From Berberis thunbergii (Eukaryota; Streptophyta; Magnoliopsida; Ranunculales; Berberidaceae), in assembly GCA_003290165.1 (NCBI GenBank), contig QNQO01000200.1, forward strand, positions 186,001 to 250,000: a stretch of DNA of 64,000 nucleotides, read 5' to 3'. This document shows positions 10,129-21,400 of this stretch, in pieces. The notes under the pieces were generated by a model, which worked only from the letters and a program-made list of their open reading frames with translations, made no database searches and was not told the origin of the DNA. The translations under genes and the position numbers were made by a program. The first letter of the stretch is position 1; each line of letters opens with the position of its first letter.

Positions 10129-12144
10129 ATGGATAGATACTTTAAAAGAATAAATAATGTGAGTTCTAGTTCTACTGCTTAGGTTATCATTGATAGGTCT
10201 GATAAGGAGCTTCCTAGTTCCAAAAGTAGTTGTATTGAGACTAAGTTTGATCCAAAAACTCTTCCAGCAGACCCTGGATTACGTAAGTCAATCAAGAAGT
10301 ATCATCCCAACATAAGGGATGAAATTAGAAGAACATACTTGCAAAAAGGTCCTTGCCAACCTCGGACACATAACTTTAAGCAAACTTTGCAAGGAAAAGT
10401 CTTACGGCGTTTCAATCCTTCATGGTTTGATGAATTTCATACATGGTTAGAGTATAGCATAGAGAAAGAGGTTGCATACTGCTTGTGTTGCTACCTTTTT
10501 AGATCTGAGAGTAAAGAGCATGTGGGTACTTGTGATGCTTTTGTCGTTGAAGGATTTACCAATTGGAAGACAAAGGATAAGTTACAAACACATGTTGGAG
10601 GGTCTAACAGTGATCACAATCAAGCTTGGAGTAATTGTGAAGCTTTAATGAATCAACAACAACATCTTCGGACTGTTGTGATTAAGCAAACAAATGAAGC
10701 TCGAAATGATTACAAGGTCCGTCTAAATGCTTCTGTTGTTTGTATTCGATTCTTACTCCGACAGGGATTAGCTTTCCGTGGTCATGATGAATATTGTGAT
10801 TCAAACAACCGAGGGAATTTCTTGGAAATGTTACATTTTCTTGGTGATCACAATAAAGACATCAAAATGGTAACTTTGGATAAATGTCCTGGGAATCTCA
10901 AATTAATAGCACCGAAAATTCAGAAAGATATTGTGAATGCTTGTGCAACCGAAACCACAAATGTTATCATTCAAGACCTTGGAGATTCTTTGTTTTCCAT
11001 ATTAGTTGATGAAGCTCGTGATGTATCAATTAAAGAGCAAATGGCTTCCGTGATCTGTTATGTGGACAAACACGGGCATGTGATTGAAAGACTTTTAGGT
11101 ATTGTACACGTTTCTGACACTTCTGCTCTATCCCTAAAGGCATCAATTGACGCTTTATTTTCCAAGCACAAGTTAAGCATTTCAAGACTACGTGGCCAAG
11201 GGTACGATGGGGCAAGCAATATGCAAGGTGAGTTCAACGGTCTTAAAGCATTAATCTTAAAAGAGAATGGAAGTGCATTTTATATTCACTGCTTTGCACA
11301 TCAACTTCAATTAGCACTTATTGCCGTTGCAAAGAATGAAGATTTCATTGTTTTATTATTCTCTTTGATCACGAGTGTTGTGAATGTGGTTGGTGGCTCA
11401 TGTAAGCGTCATGATATTCTTTTAGAAGCATAATCTATTAACACTCTAAAAACACTTGAAAGTGGTGAACTTGCAAGTGGAAGTGGCCAAAATCAACAAT
11501 CAACTCTTAAAAGAGCCGGAGATACACGTTGGGGCTCACATTACAATACTTTGATAAGCTTGATTAAGTTGTTCAATTATATCATCGATGTGCTTGAGTG
11601 CATTAAGGAGACCTCAAAATATGCTGAGCAAAGAGTTGAAGCATGCACTTTATTAGATTCACTACTATCTTTTGATATTGCATTTTGACTTCATTTGATG
11701 AAAAATACATTAGGAATCACAAATGAATTGTCACAAGCATTGCAAAAAAATGACCAAGATATTGTGAATGCCATGAGTTTGGTCATAGTAGCTAAGAAAC
11801 GCTTACAGTTGATGCGAGATGATGGATGGAATAATTTGCTAGGTGAAGTTTCCTTATTTTGTAGCAAACATGTTATAGAAATGCCTAACCTGGATGAATT
11901 TTATGTCGCTCGGGGACGGTCACGACGTAATGTTGAAAAGGTGACAAACATGCATCGTTATCGGGTTCAGTTATTTAATGTTGTGATTGATTTGCAACTT
12001 CAAGAGCTCAACAATCGTTTTAATGAAGTGAATACTGAATTGCTTTTATGTCTTTCATGCTTGAGTCCAAATGATTTCTTCTCGAATTTTGATAAGGGAA
12101 AATTGATTCGTTTTGCTCAGTTTTATCCAAGTGATTTCTCATAA
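10129..12144 (+). pseudogene. hAT transposase (TTF-zinc-finger/DUF4371 type), copy A, broken
   Basis: The reading frame starts at 10,129 (MDRYFKRINN), typical of ZMYM1/TTF-like hAT transposases. It continues through a Cys-rich TTF-type finger (YCLCCYLF), the DUF4371 region (FLLRQGLAFRGHDE), the RNase-H-like core (SILVDEARD and RGQGYDGASNM, likely acidic catalytic residues) and HCFAHQLQLALI. Three in-frame stops break it: TAG at 10,180 (CAG in copy B), TAA at 11,431 and TGA at 11,686 (GGA in copy B). It is truncated before the C-terminal dimerisation segment. In a working element the nuclear protein binds the terminal repeats and cuts them out. This copy cannot make it. Confidence 0.9.
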
Positions 12145-12162
12145 GAACAACTTGATGCTCAT

Positions 12163-13173
12163 AAAAAAAAACCTTGTGCATGTAACAATGAAAATAATGA
12201 AATGGCTTCTTTATTGTCAAGATAATTAAATTCCTAAAATATCGACCACGAGGAGAGGGGAACAAAATAACTAGTAGTGTTCATAGATTAGACTTTAGTA
12301 ACCTTACAATTGAAAATAGTGAGGATTATTGTCATACACATTGTAGTTAGGTAATGTTACCTATGTACTGACAATATTGTTCACATGACATACCATTGGC
12401 AAATAGACTATGCAGATATTTCCAAATATACCCCCCTTCCCCACGCGCATTTCTGATAATAGTGCCCTTTACAAATTGATAAAATTTTTAATTTTGAAAT
12501 TTGTAATAATAACAAAAAAAGAAAACACTAGGACCAACTTTTAAATTTAAACTTAAACTTAAAAGATTAAAAAAAAACTCTCTAGTTTTGCATTACATTG
12601 AAATCAATGAGGCAATTCGAACCGGAACGGATCCGTTAAATTTAAATGGTTCGAGATAGGTTTTTTCAAATTTGGAATTGATTCTGACCATGCCCACCCC
12701 TAGCTTGTGGTATGATTTGAGAATGATCAAGTTTTTGGCGCTGTTACCGGAGAGAGCAATGAAAAATTAGTTTTAAAGTCAAATTTGAATGTTTATCACT
12801 AGTTTAGTTTTTGTTCATTTTCATAGTATAGGTACATTTGCAATATTTGTTAACACTTTGTACTCTGGAAATCTGAACATCTTCATGTTTTAATTTTTTT
12901 TGAGTATCTAATGTTTGCTGTTTTTTTTTTTTTTTTAAGATCAGGTAAGGTGAATATATAGAGATTGGATTAGAGAAGTAGATATGTCCTTCATGGATAT
13001 CATAGATATATGTAAGTCTAGTGTGCTAAGATTCATTATTGATAATCAAACTTTTAAATGAGATTTGTTTCAAGACTTTCTTCGACTCTGTTGTTGAAAG
13101 GAGTTTTTGTTACTTTATAACAATTGGATACAAATGATTTCCATGTGATCTTGTTGTAGAGTTGTTGTATATA
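12163..13173. other. Gene-free interval with two repeat remnants
   Basis: No coding region. A plausible MITE end lies near 12,600-12,702: read on the minus strand it starts CTAGGGGTGGGCATGG and contains CCGGTTCGAATTGCC, typical of short plant hAT-like elements; no opposite end was found. The rest is AT-rich. Confidence 0.45.
12736..12753 (+). other. Relic primer-binding site of a tRNA-Asp-primed LTR retrotransposon
   Basis: TGGCGCTGTTACCGGAGA, preceded by ATCAAGTTTT, resembles the tRNA-Asp primer site seen intact at 35,410-35,427 (TGGCGCCGTTACCGGGGA) with two changes. No LTR pair can be assigned around it, so it marks a decayed Athila/Tat-type fragment. Confidence 0.5.
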
Positions 13174-13433
13174 TATGTCAAAAACCTTCCAACATCGCCA
13201 GAGTTCATCTTCACCGAAAATGTCACTGCACAGCGCCGCATATGGTTGGAGAACATAAGCTATTACAAAGGTTGCGGGTACCTCTTCGGCGCCATCCTCG
13301 GTGCCGCCAAGGGTTCCGTAGAGGGATAAAATCGGCTGACAAATATGACTATTTGAAGCTCATGCTAAATCGAGTTTTGAATTCCAGTGGCCAGGCTAGG
13401 TGGAGACTCGGGAACTCGTTCTTGTTTTTCTTT
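13174..13433 (+). pseudogene. TIM23-like (Tim17/22/23 family) gene fragment
   Basis: Plus-strand translation gives NLPTSPEFIFTEN, then AQRRIWLENISYYKGCGYLF, GAILGAAKGSVEG, a stop/frameshift at about 13,327-13,331, then SADKYDYLKLMLNRVLNSSG. This order (LPTSPEF, RRxWxEN, glycine-rich membrane segment, KLxxNRVLNxSGQ) matches plant TIM23, the channel subunit of the mitochondrial inner-membrane translocase. The piece has no plausible start, one break, and loses similarity after about 13,433. It is a short relic of a gene copy; no intron is visible in it, so a processed origin is possible. Family assignment is from remembered family motifs. Confidence 0.6.
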
Positions 13434-13724
13434 TTGTTTGACTAATTTCCTTGCATTAGCATTATTGGGGGTTTTATCGAATTGTATTATCATTCGAGCT
13501 TTGTTTAATCAGAATGTAATAATGTTAATTTCTTTTATCATAATAGAAAAATTGTTATTTGTATTTAGGTCTAGTTGTATGATAATGACAATGCACAATT
13601 ATTTCAATAAGAAAAAGAAAGAGGATGAAAAAATCCAAGAAAATAAAAACGAAAACCGGAACACGTAATGGAACCGAAAACCAAATCCCAATTAACACGT
13701 AATGGTTTCAATAAGAAGAGGACA

Positions 13725-13797
13725 CACACCCGGTGGGACTCGAACCCACAATCGCCTGATTAGAAGTCAGACGCCTTATCCATTAGGCCACGGGTGC
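13725..13797 (-). tRNA. tRNA-Arg (anticodon TCT)
   Basis: The minus strand folds as a complete tRNA: acceptor GCACCCG / CGGGTGT, A box TGGCCTAATGGATAAGG, anticodon loop CTTCTAA with anticodon TCT (reads AGA), B box GGTTCGAGTCC. All stems are paired. CCA is not encoded, as usual in plants. There is no strong T run directly after it. No intron. Confidence 0.95.
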
Positions 13798-13799
13798 TT

Positions 13800-16700
13800 C
13801 ACGAAGCTGAGACATTAGAGCGTTTTATTCAAAGGTTTTCTGAAAAAAAAAATAACCGACCCTCAGAGGCATTTCTCCATGCAACCTCTGTCCACTGCCC
13901 TCCCTCTCTCTCTCTCTCTCTCTGTGTCCCTCCGCTCACCACCCCAACTTTTCTCATACAAGGTATCTCTCTCTTTCTGCTTCTTTTCCTTCACTTACAT
14001 TTTACTATATTTGATTGTTTGTTTTGTTCTTCATACCCATCTATGTTCTTGACTTCAAATAACTTATAATACTTCCTTTCGCTACTCTGTATTTCACTTT
14101 TTGATATGAAGAACTATTCAACTTGTATATCAATTCAACTCTTCTAGGTTAAACATATTGCAATTCAAATACATTTCTGCGTTATTCAAATTTTCATAGA
14201 GAGAGGTTTGATTTTCATTTAGGTTTAATTAGTTGAAATTTGAACTTCATTACAACAAACTAACTTAGATTGGTGCACAACTATTGACAAGGATAGAGAG
14301 AATTTATGCTTTTAATTTGCAACTTTTGGTGGAGATGAGATGAGTGATGTTCGGTATATAAACATGTAAAACTTGGATACTTTTCATGTATAGGGTACAT
14401 AGGTTACTTATTGTGGTTGACATGTTGATGGATTCTTGATTGTTTCTTCCTCGTGCATTGCTCATTTTTATGGTATTCTATGACCTTCTACATTGCCGTG
14501 AAGTGGCCTTGGATGTAGTTACGATTTTGTAGTTTATACAATAAACTGATATTTTCTTAGTACGTGTTATGTGCGATTTTTTATTTTTTTTAATCTGTGG
14601 AGAATAACACAGTCAGATTGTCTGCTTACGTGGAGCGATTGTGCATGTTGCCTTTTTTAGGTTCTTAACCAAAATGTAGTTCTTACAAGAGTGGTACGAT
14701 GGTGATAACGCACACTTGATTTCTCTTCAACAAAGTAGTATGTAAGTTGTCTTCCAAAGATGTACCTCTTACTTTTCTTGTTTTGCATTGGTAGAGTAAG
14801 CTTGATTAAACTTGGAATTTACTCTTCTATTTATTTCATTTTTTATTTATCACTATCATACTTGAAATTTAGTCTTGTATTGATTTGTTTGTGTCATTAT
14901 CTGTAGGCAAAATCCCTTCAAATTGATTTTATCTGTCTGTGATATACTTGATGTGGAAGCTCTGATTCACATTTGGCATCCATGGCTGTTGTGAATTTGT
15001 GAATCTTGGTGAAGCTTACACCTAGTTCATCAAGATTGTAGTTCACAAGATAAACTAGATTTACCTTATAAGGTATCTTCAGTTTAATACTTCAAACAAA
15101 GGTTATACAGAACGATGAAGTTCTTGGCATCCAGCTTGAAACATGTTATGGTTTCTTCAATCTCACAGTTGAATGTGTTTTGATTAGAGTGGGAAATGAC
15201 CAAATTCTGATGGACTTCTCATTGGGTGGATAGGCTGAGTTTAAAGTTATAGAGGGATTTAAGATGACCTATTATCAGAGTTGTAATCGATTATCAAATA
15301 GCTTTTTTCATTTGCAGGAAAACAACATTTCCTTAGTTGAATAAGTTGAAATTATATATGATTTTCATGCTGATCATGTTTTCTTTTGAGCGATCTCATT
15401 CCTTGGATCAAACTTGCCAAAAGCAACTGATCAAATGTAGGGCGAAGAGATTGATATGCTCGGTTAAGAAATTGCCCAGCTTTGTTTCAAAGGGACTTCC
15501 ATCATAAGCTACATTCAGAGCCTGAGGGAGATATAGGAGACAGTGCCCAGACTTGATGAAAAGACTGGTTTCATGGAAAAGGAATCAGACCCCAACCATA
15601 CCCCCTATTAGTCTCTGTTATTTATATGGTTCTTCATGCTCCATTTCCTTATGCATACTTATAAGTTGGAGTATTTTATCATCTGTTTCCCTTGGTGGCA
15701 ATAAAAAAGAACCTTTGGAAGTTCCATGCTTTTAGTTGATACAGGGTGCTGCTAGAAAACTTGATACTTAGTTTGATGCACGTAAATCTCTTCCCTAAGT
15801 TCTCTTTGTGAAGTTTTTTGTGGATGAAGTGAATACTTTAATCTATGGGGTACCCCTTTTGTTATATTTGTTCCCACATAACTTCATTCAGTTTAATCTG
15901 GTACATGGTGGGCTAGATGCTTGTCGGTGACAGAGCTTGATTGAATCAACATTATGTTCACTCAGCTAACACTGAAAAGTTTGGAATTTATTGGTCTAGC
16001 TGAGATGTCTTTGCGAAGCTTAACCCAGGTTTTTGCTTTGAAGGATGAATTGGATGATTAAGAAGAATCCAGTTGGGATGGTTGTCTTTGAGAGAATCCA
16101 TACTAAACTAATACTTCCAAACAAATTTCTTTCCTTCCATTGCCTTAGGTTTTGAAGATTCTATTTTCCTTTTCCAACCACAGGGTCCACCAGATGGCAT
16201 AAAATGATATCGTATGGCAGATGGTATTTGTCTTAATGGGTGTTTGTCCATTACATATGCCTGTGGTGGTTTAAACTTTTCTAAATTATTACTGAAGGAA
16301 TTTTGCTTACTTCTCCTCAAGTGTTGTAGCACTGAAAACCATAGTCCATTTTGGGGCATAGATGTATCTCTTTTCACATAGAGTTAAATCGACTATGGTA
16401 TCTTGTTCATACTATCTTCTAGCATGATGAATCAGCATGTATCCCTTGACATCTCTTTCTCTGGGTGAACCACTTACTTCCATATTTTGGTGTAAAGCAT
16501 TACAGTTGGTGCAATAAAGCAACAGAGTGTTATTTCATCTTGAGATTTTCGCCCTTAGGTTAGTTACCAGAGATCAAAGTAATTCCTTATTATTTTAGTG
16601 TTCTGCTTACATTTCAAGTTGTCAGGACACTCAGTTTGAAGATTTAATGTTCAATTGAAAGCACTTCTTTGAGTTTAGTTTATTCTATGTTTTTGCCGCC

Positions 16701-17720
16701 CACTCTTTCTCATGTCTCACTTGCATCTCAATCCTTCCTCACTTGTGTGGTTATTCCTCATGTTTTTCTCTCACCCATTTCTTAATCACGTGAACAAAAG
16801 AGTCCTTGTGTGTCCTCCAAATCAGTCTCAGAAATCCTCAGCACACCTGAAATAGTTAAGATATAACCATATGCTACATTTACTATATCATAACATGTTG
16901 AATGAAGTAAAAAGGATGTTGAAAGTTATTCGAACACATGGAAATGATTCCTTGGGATGGTTAAATAAGAAGGAATTACAACTGGGCAATTACTTGTTGA
17001 TTCTTTTTGGTTTTCATGATTCTTTGTCTGCCCTCTCCAGGTAACAGTCACCAGTATTAACGGAAAACTAATGTCCACAATGTTGAGCTTTCTTATGTCA
17101 TCTCATAGGTGTGTTATTGCAACAAGTTATGCTTGTGAGGTACTTTATGTTTCTTATGACAACTTGGCTTAGAGATGTTTGAGTTCTCCAGGATCCCTTT
17201 GACATGAAGCTGATATTTCCTTGGAATTCTTGATGCTACAATGGGGTTTGATTCTGATATAATTCTGTGGATAACATCCGCTCTTGGTAATATTTGCTTC
17301 CAGGGAAGAAAGCAATCTTCAAATATCTGTACGTTCTGAAGGAATCAAGGAAAGATATGAAAGGTATTAACATCAAGGAATTTTGGTGGTGAAGGTTTTC
17401 TATGGTTTATGATAGGTTCTTAGTTGTCAGAAGCATCCATCCTAGGCAATTCTCCTGATTCATAGTCTGTACATTGTTCTGATGTCCTCCTCCCCATCTT
17501 TGCTTTCATTTTAGTTGACCTAGCAAATCATAGTGCCACACTCAACTTATATGTAAAATCGAGGTCATTGAAGGTGAGTATTCAGATGAAGTACTTGAAG
17601 GAGATCTTTCATATATTCTGTGATCTACCTAGCATGACAAATCCAAACAATGTGTGTGTGTGGGGGGTTGGTTGACACTCATGAAGAAGGCACTTCCAGG
17701 TGGAATATCTTTATGGAAAG
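13800..17720. other. Non-coding interval starting with a CT-rich, exon-like segment
   Basis: No conserved protein segment was found on either strand. At 13,860-13,961 there is a CT-rich leader-like stretch followed by ACAAG|GTATCT, a good splice-donor context, and the following 3.5 kb is T-rich and intron-like. This could be the start of a non-coding transcript or of a decayed gene. The sequence alone cannot decide. Confidence 0.35.
13903..13923. repeat. (CT)n microsatellite
   Basis: Ten or so CT units within the CT-rich leader-like stretch, just before TGTGTCCC. Confidence 0.85.
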
Positions 17721-17727
17721 CAAAAAC

Positions 17728-17799
17728 TGAACCTGACGTGAATCGAACACGCAACCTTCTGATCTGGAGTCAGACGCACTACCATTGCGCCACAGATCC
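17728..17799 (-). tRNA. tRNA-Trp (anticodon CCA), copy 1
   Basis: Minus strand: acceptor GGATCTG pairing with CAGGTTC, A box GTGGCGCAATGGTAGTG, anticodon loop ACTCCAGA giving CCA, B box GTTCGATTC, discriminator A. One base in the D-arm differs from copy 2 (GTAGTGCG against GTAGCGCG), weakening one pair. Five T follow immediately downstream, a normal RNA polymerase III stop. Confidence 0.95.
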
Positions 17800-18196
17800 G
17801 ATGATGTTATAAATGAATATGGGATAAGGGAGCTATACCAAGCCTACCTGATCATATATTTCTGTCGTACATAAATCTCTGAAAGAAGATATGGTGGTTA
17901 CTAACCTACTGATTTGTTTAAATGTCTAAACCTGTGAACAACCTAGGAACCGATGATTTTTCATGTGGTAGAAGTTTTATTTGAAGCCCAAATATCCTCT
18001 CTTATTAAGACATTCACCTCTCGTTAGAGATCATCTCTACATCAGATGTTAAACGTCTAACTCAAACAAACAAGTCATCATTTGATGTGGTTTGATATAA
18101 GAGAGTCCATCGGCTAGGAAGTTACAAGGGTTAGAGCTGAAATAGACTCTTAAAAGAAGAAAACGAAACATACTAGAATGGGAGTTTTTTGGAGAG

Positions 18197-18373
18197 CACA
18201 TCCAAAGTTTTGCCTTTTGGGATTAGTGATGATCAGTAGGTGAAAAAAAAAATTAGTATGACTAAAAAAAACAATTAGAGATGTACACATCCAAAGCTTG
18301 GCCTTTTGGGATTAGTGATGATCAGTAGGTGAAAAAAAAAATTAGTATGACTAAAAAAACAATTAGAGATGTT
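18197..18373. repeat. 89-bp tandem duplication next to tRNA-Trp copy 2
   Basis: Two direct units, 18,197-18,285 and 18,286-18,373, share CACATCCAAAG, GGGATTAGTGATGATCAGTA, a 9-A run and ATTAGTATGACTAAAAAA, with few differences. They look like recent slippage or unequal crossing-over. Confidence 0.9.
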
Positions 18374-18392
18374 CAATATGTTAGAACAAAAC

Positions 18393-18464
18393 TGAACCTG
18401 ACGTGAATCGAACACGCAACCTTCTGATCTGGAGTCAGACGCGCTACCATTGCGCCACAGATCC
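18393..18464 (-). tRNA. tRNA-Trp (anticodon CCA), copy 2
   Basis: Same gene as copy 1 with the more standard D-arm (TGGTAGCGCG). All stems pair and the anticodon is CCA. Only four T lie downstream. Flanking sequence on the 5' side (18,465-18,510) still resembles that of copy 1 (ATGAT, then GAGAGCTATCCC), so the pair arose by local duplication. Confidence 0.95.
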
Positions 18465-18469
18465 AATGA

Positions 18470-21400
18470 TATTGTATATGGATATTTATTTTTGAGAGCT
18501 ATCCCAAATCTACGTGAACATATTTTACTCTCGCGAATCTTCAAAGTCACTTCTTTGAGGACGCATGGAAAATTGCCATTTCATTTGAAGCATTTTCTTG
18601 TGATTTGAACCACAATGAAGAGCTAGAAGATTCTACAAACCATCAATTAAGAACTTACTATGGTTGAGCCCAAAAAGTAATGTGACATATATGAAAGGAC
18701 CTCTACATAAAACATAATTTTTACCATATTAATGTTTTATAGGTCCAAACATCACAATACCCACTGTATTTGCAGCAAGAATTCTAATCCACAATTCTGC
18801 TCTATTTAGAGATAGATCCTCAATCGCATGAATGTACTGGTTTTCACTGTGATTACCTAAATCCATGTCATTTCTAGTCTTCCTCTTTTTCATTAATTAT
18901 TTTATTATAGTATTTACTATTACCTTGTGAGTTCATCATCTATTTACGCATGCAAGTTGCATGTGAAGGCTAACTCATCTCTTGCATGTATCCACAGTGA
19001 TACAAATCTTACATAATTCCTGTTGGTATGCATATTTATTAACATAGTCACTAACTAGGCCTTTGCTCTTGCTGTGCGATCTAAACTAGCAAGTAAAAAG
19101 GTTTTATTTGAAAGGCAAAATTAATATATGGTGCTTATAATTAAAAATGAGATCCTAGGTCCCTTGTGGTCATGCTCTGTTTTTGTGAGATGTTTTAGAC
19201 AAACATGGCCTTTATTTAGGATTTTCACGCACTACTATGGGTGCTCCAAAAACAGGAAACATGTCTTTGTAAGCCATAACGTAATGCAATTTGTTCAAGC
19301 CCATTGCCAGCCTTCCCAAGGTCCCTTCTCTGGGGTTTGGTTGAGATTGTCCAGTTCAAGCTCAACCAAAGTTTGGATCAAGTTCGAAAATCTTAATCTA
19401 AAAGCCAACCTAAGTTTGCACTGTGCTGCGCTAAACCTGGCTTGGATTGAGCCCATCATCCTCGGGCGAGGCCCATTCGAGTCACACACTCTTATGACTT
19501 GATTGGTATTTCCTCAAATGATACACACAATGCACATGCTTATTGATGAACTCAAAAAATAGAGGAGACACCCGAAAATTGTACCAAGGAGAAATCCCTT
19601 ATTAGAGGTTCAATAAATGGTGCACTCTTGTATAACAAAACAAAAATGTGAGCCATTGATACACTCTGACTATTGGGGTGGTACTTGAGCCATCGATCAG
19701 CATGGTTGATGTACTTGGGTGGTCCTTGATGAGTAAATGATGCATACAATCCAAATCCAGTTTGTACTTCTCTTCTTTAGAGTTCCTCTTGTTTGAACAA
19801 ACAAGTTCCTTGATGACAGAGTTGAGCCTCTGCCCTTAAATTACTATCTGAAGCTGATAAACTGTACTTCCATGGCCTTGGGACTATTTACTACTTTAAC
19901 ATCACTAGATCAACCCATCTTCAGCACTGACAAAGGAACATAGACTGAGTAGGAGACCTGGTACTACTAGGGTCACTTAATTTCTAGTCTACTGTGGTAC
20001 CATGCCCCATTCATTTGATGCTTTTAGACCGCATTTAGCTTAGTTTCAATTATTAATTGTTTTTTGTTTGAGTTCATGTATTCGCAACTATTGATATCTT
20101 GCTTAATATGAGTAAAATACAAATTTAATGAATGATTAAGAGATGGCATTGTTTGTTTACTTTTTTTAAATCATCATTAGGATTGGTATTTTGTGTGCTA
20201 TAAAGTTGAGGAAAGAGTTAAGAAGACAAACAGGGTTTTGACTGTCATTGGATATGGTTCCATTTATCGGTTTGTGTAGGTTTGAAGCCCACGAGCACAA
20301 TGGTTGGATCCATCAAATGGGCTTAAATGGTATATAACATATTGCGCAGTGAACGTTGCTTGCAACTTGCAAGAGCATGAGGAGGTACCTTAGATCATCT
20401 CACACCTAATCTCAAATCCAATATTAACTGTTGTCTATACTTGTTAATTGTATGCAGTGTTTGATGACTGGAATTTTTGTAGGATCTTGTAATGTATTCC
20501 TTGCTAAGTTCCCAAGAAGAAAGTATATAACATACGTATTTTCCTTTCCTCTTGAATGCTCAACCAAAAGATGTGAGATTATTTTATTTTACTTCTTTTG
20601 TCCAACACAAAATCACAGGAGATCTTTATGTATAAATCCATGATAAAATCATTTGCAACAAAAACAAAATTTAAAAATAAACAAAAGAAAATAAAATAAA
20701 TATGTAACCTAAATCTGTCAGATGCCATATTGAAGGTCAATGAAGCAGAAGCAATCAAAGTAGTATTACCGATTCCAGAATAGTTTAATTTCTCAGATCT
20801 ACAAAAACTTGACAGAAGAATTGTAATTTTTCTGATCGAAGGCTCAAAGTATAACATTTCGACAATCCTTTGACTTGAAAGACAAACCAAACCATAGGGA
20901 CTATTTTTCCACAAACAACATTTTCTCACAAACCAGATATAGTTTCTATCATGAAAACCAACTAAACATGAAGTCTTGGATAGAACAGTGTGCTTGATCA
21001 TATTAGTATAATACATAGCTTTTATTGATCTACATATGGAGCATTGTAGTTTCTATCTCGAATGACTTGGTTGCTGAAAATTCGCATCACGTGAAGCTCT
21101 AGAAAATTTTCGTTTAATGTGGATTGAGATTATCTCTGTGCAGAGTAGGATTATACCCTTTCTCCACTCCCTTTTCATTGTTTCTAACCAAACTCAGCCT
21201 TAAGGTTTAGAGTTTTAATACCTGCACACTCTTTCCAAATTTCATAATTTGGATCATGAATTGACTACAAATCTCAAATGTCATTGTAGCAAACACTCTT
21301 TAGACAGTAGCCTGTCTGAATGGCTTTGATTCATTGCTTCCCTTTTTTCTCCTTTTCAAAAGAAAGTTAAACAGTTTTAATTGGTTATAATGCTTCAGAG

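Larger units (their letters stand above)
8253..12162 (+). mobile_element. hAT-superfamily transposon, copy A, right end missing
   Basis: The left terminus CAGGGGCGGATCTACAGC (from 8253) equals the terminal sequence of the complete copy at 56,939-61,347. The two copies then match in order: leader with (CAAAAA)n, a GATCAGAAACT-rich stretch, tandem GTTTGATAAAAAAGAC repeats, and a transposase gene. Similarity stops near 12,162 (after TTGATGCTC), just before the transposase C-terminus, so this copy lacks its 3' third of the dimerisation domain and its right terminal repeat and cannot move by itself. Confidence 0.9.
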
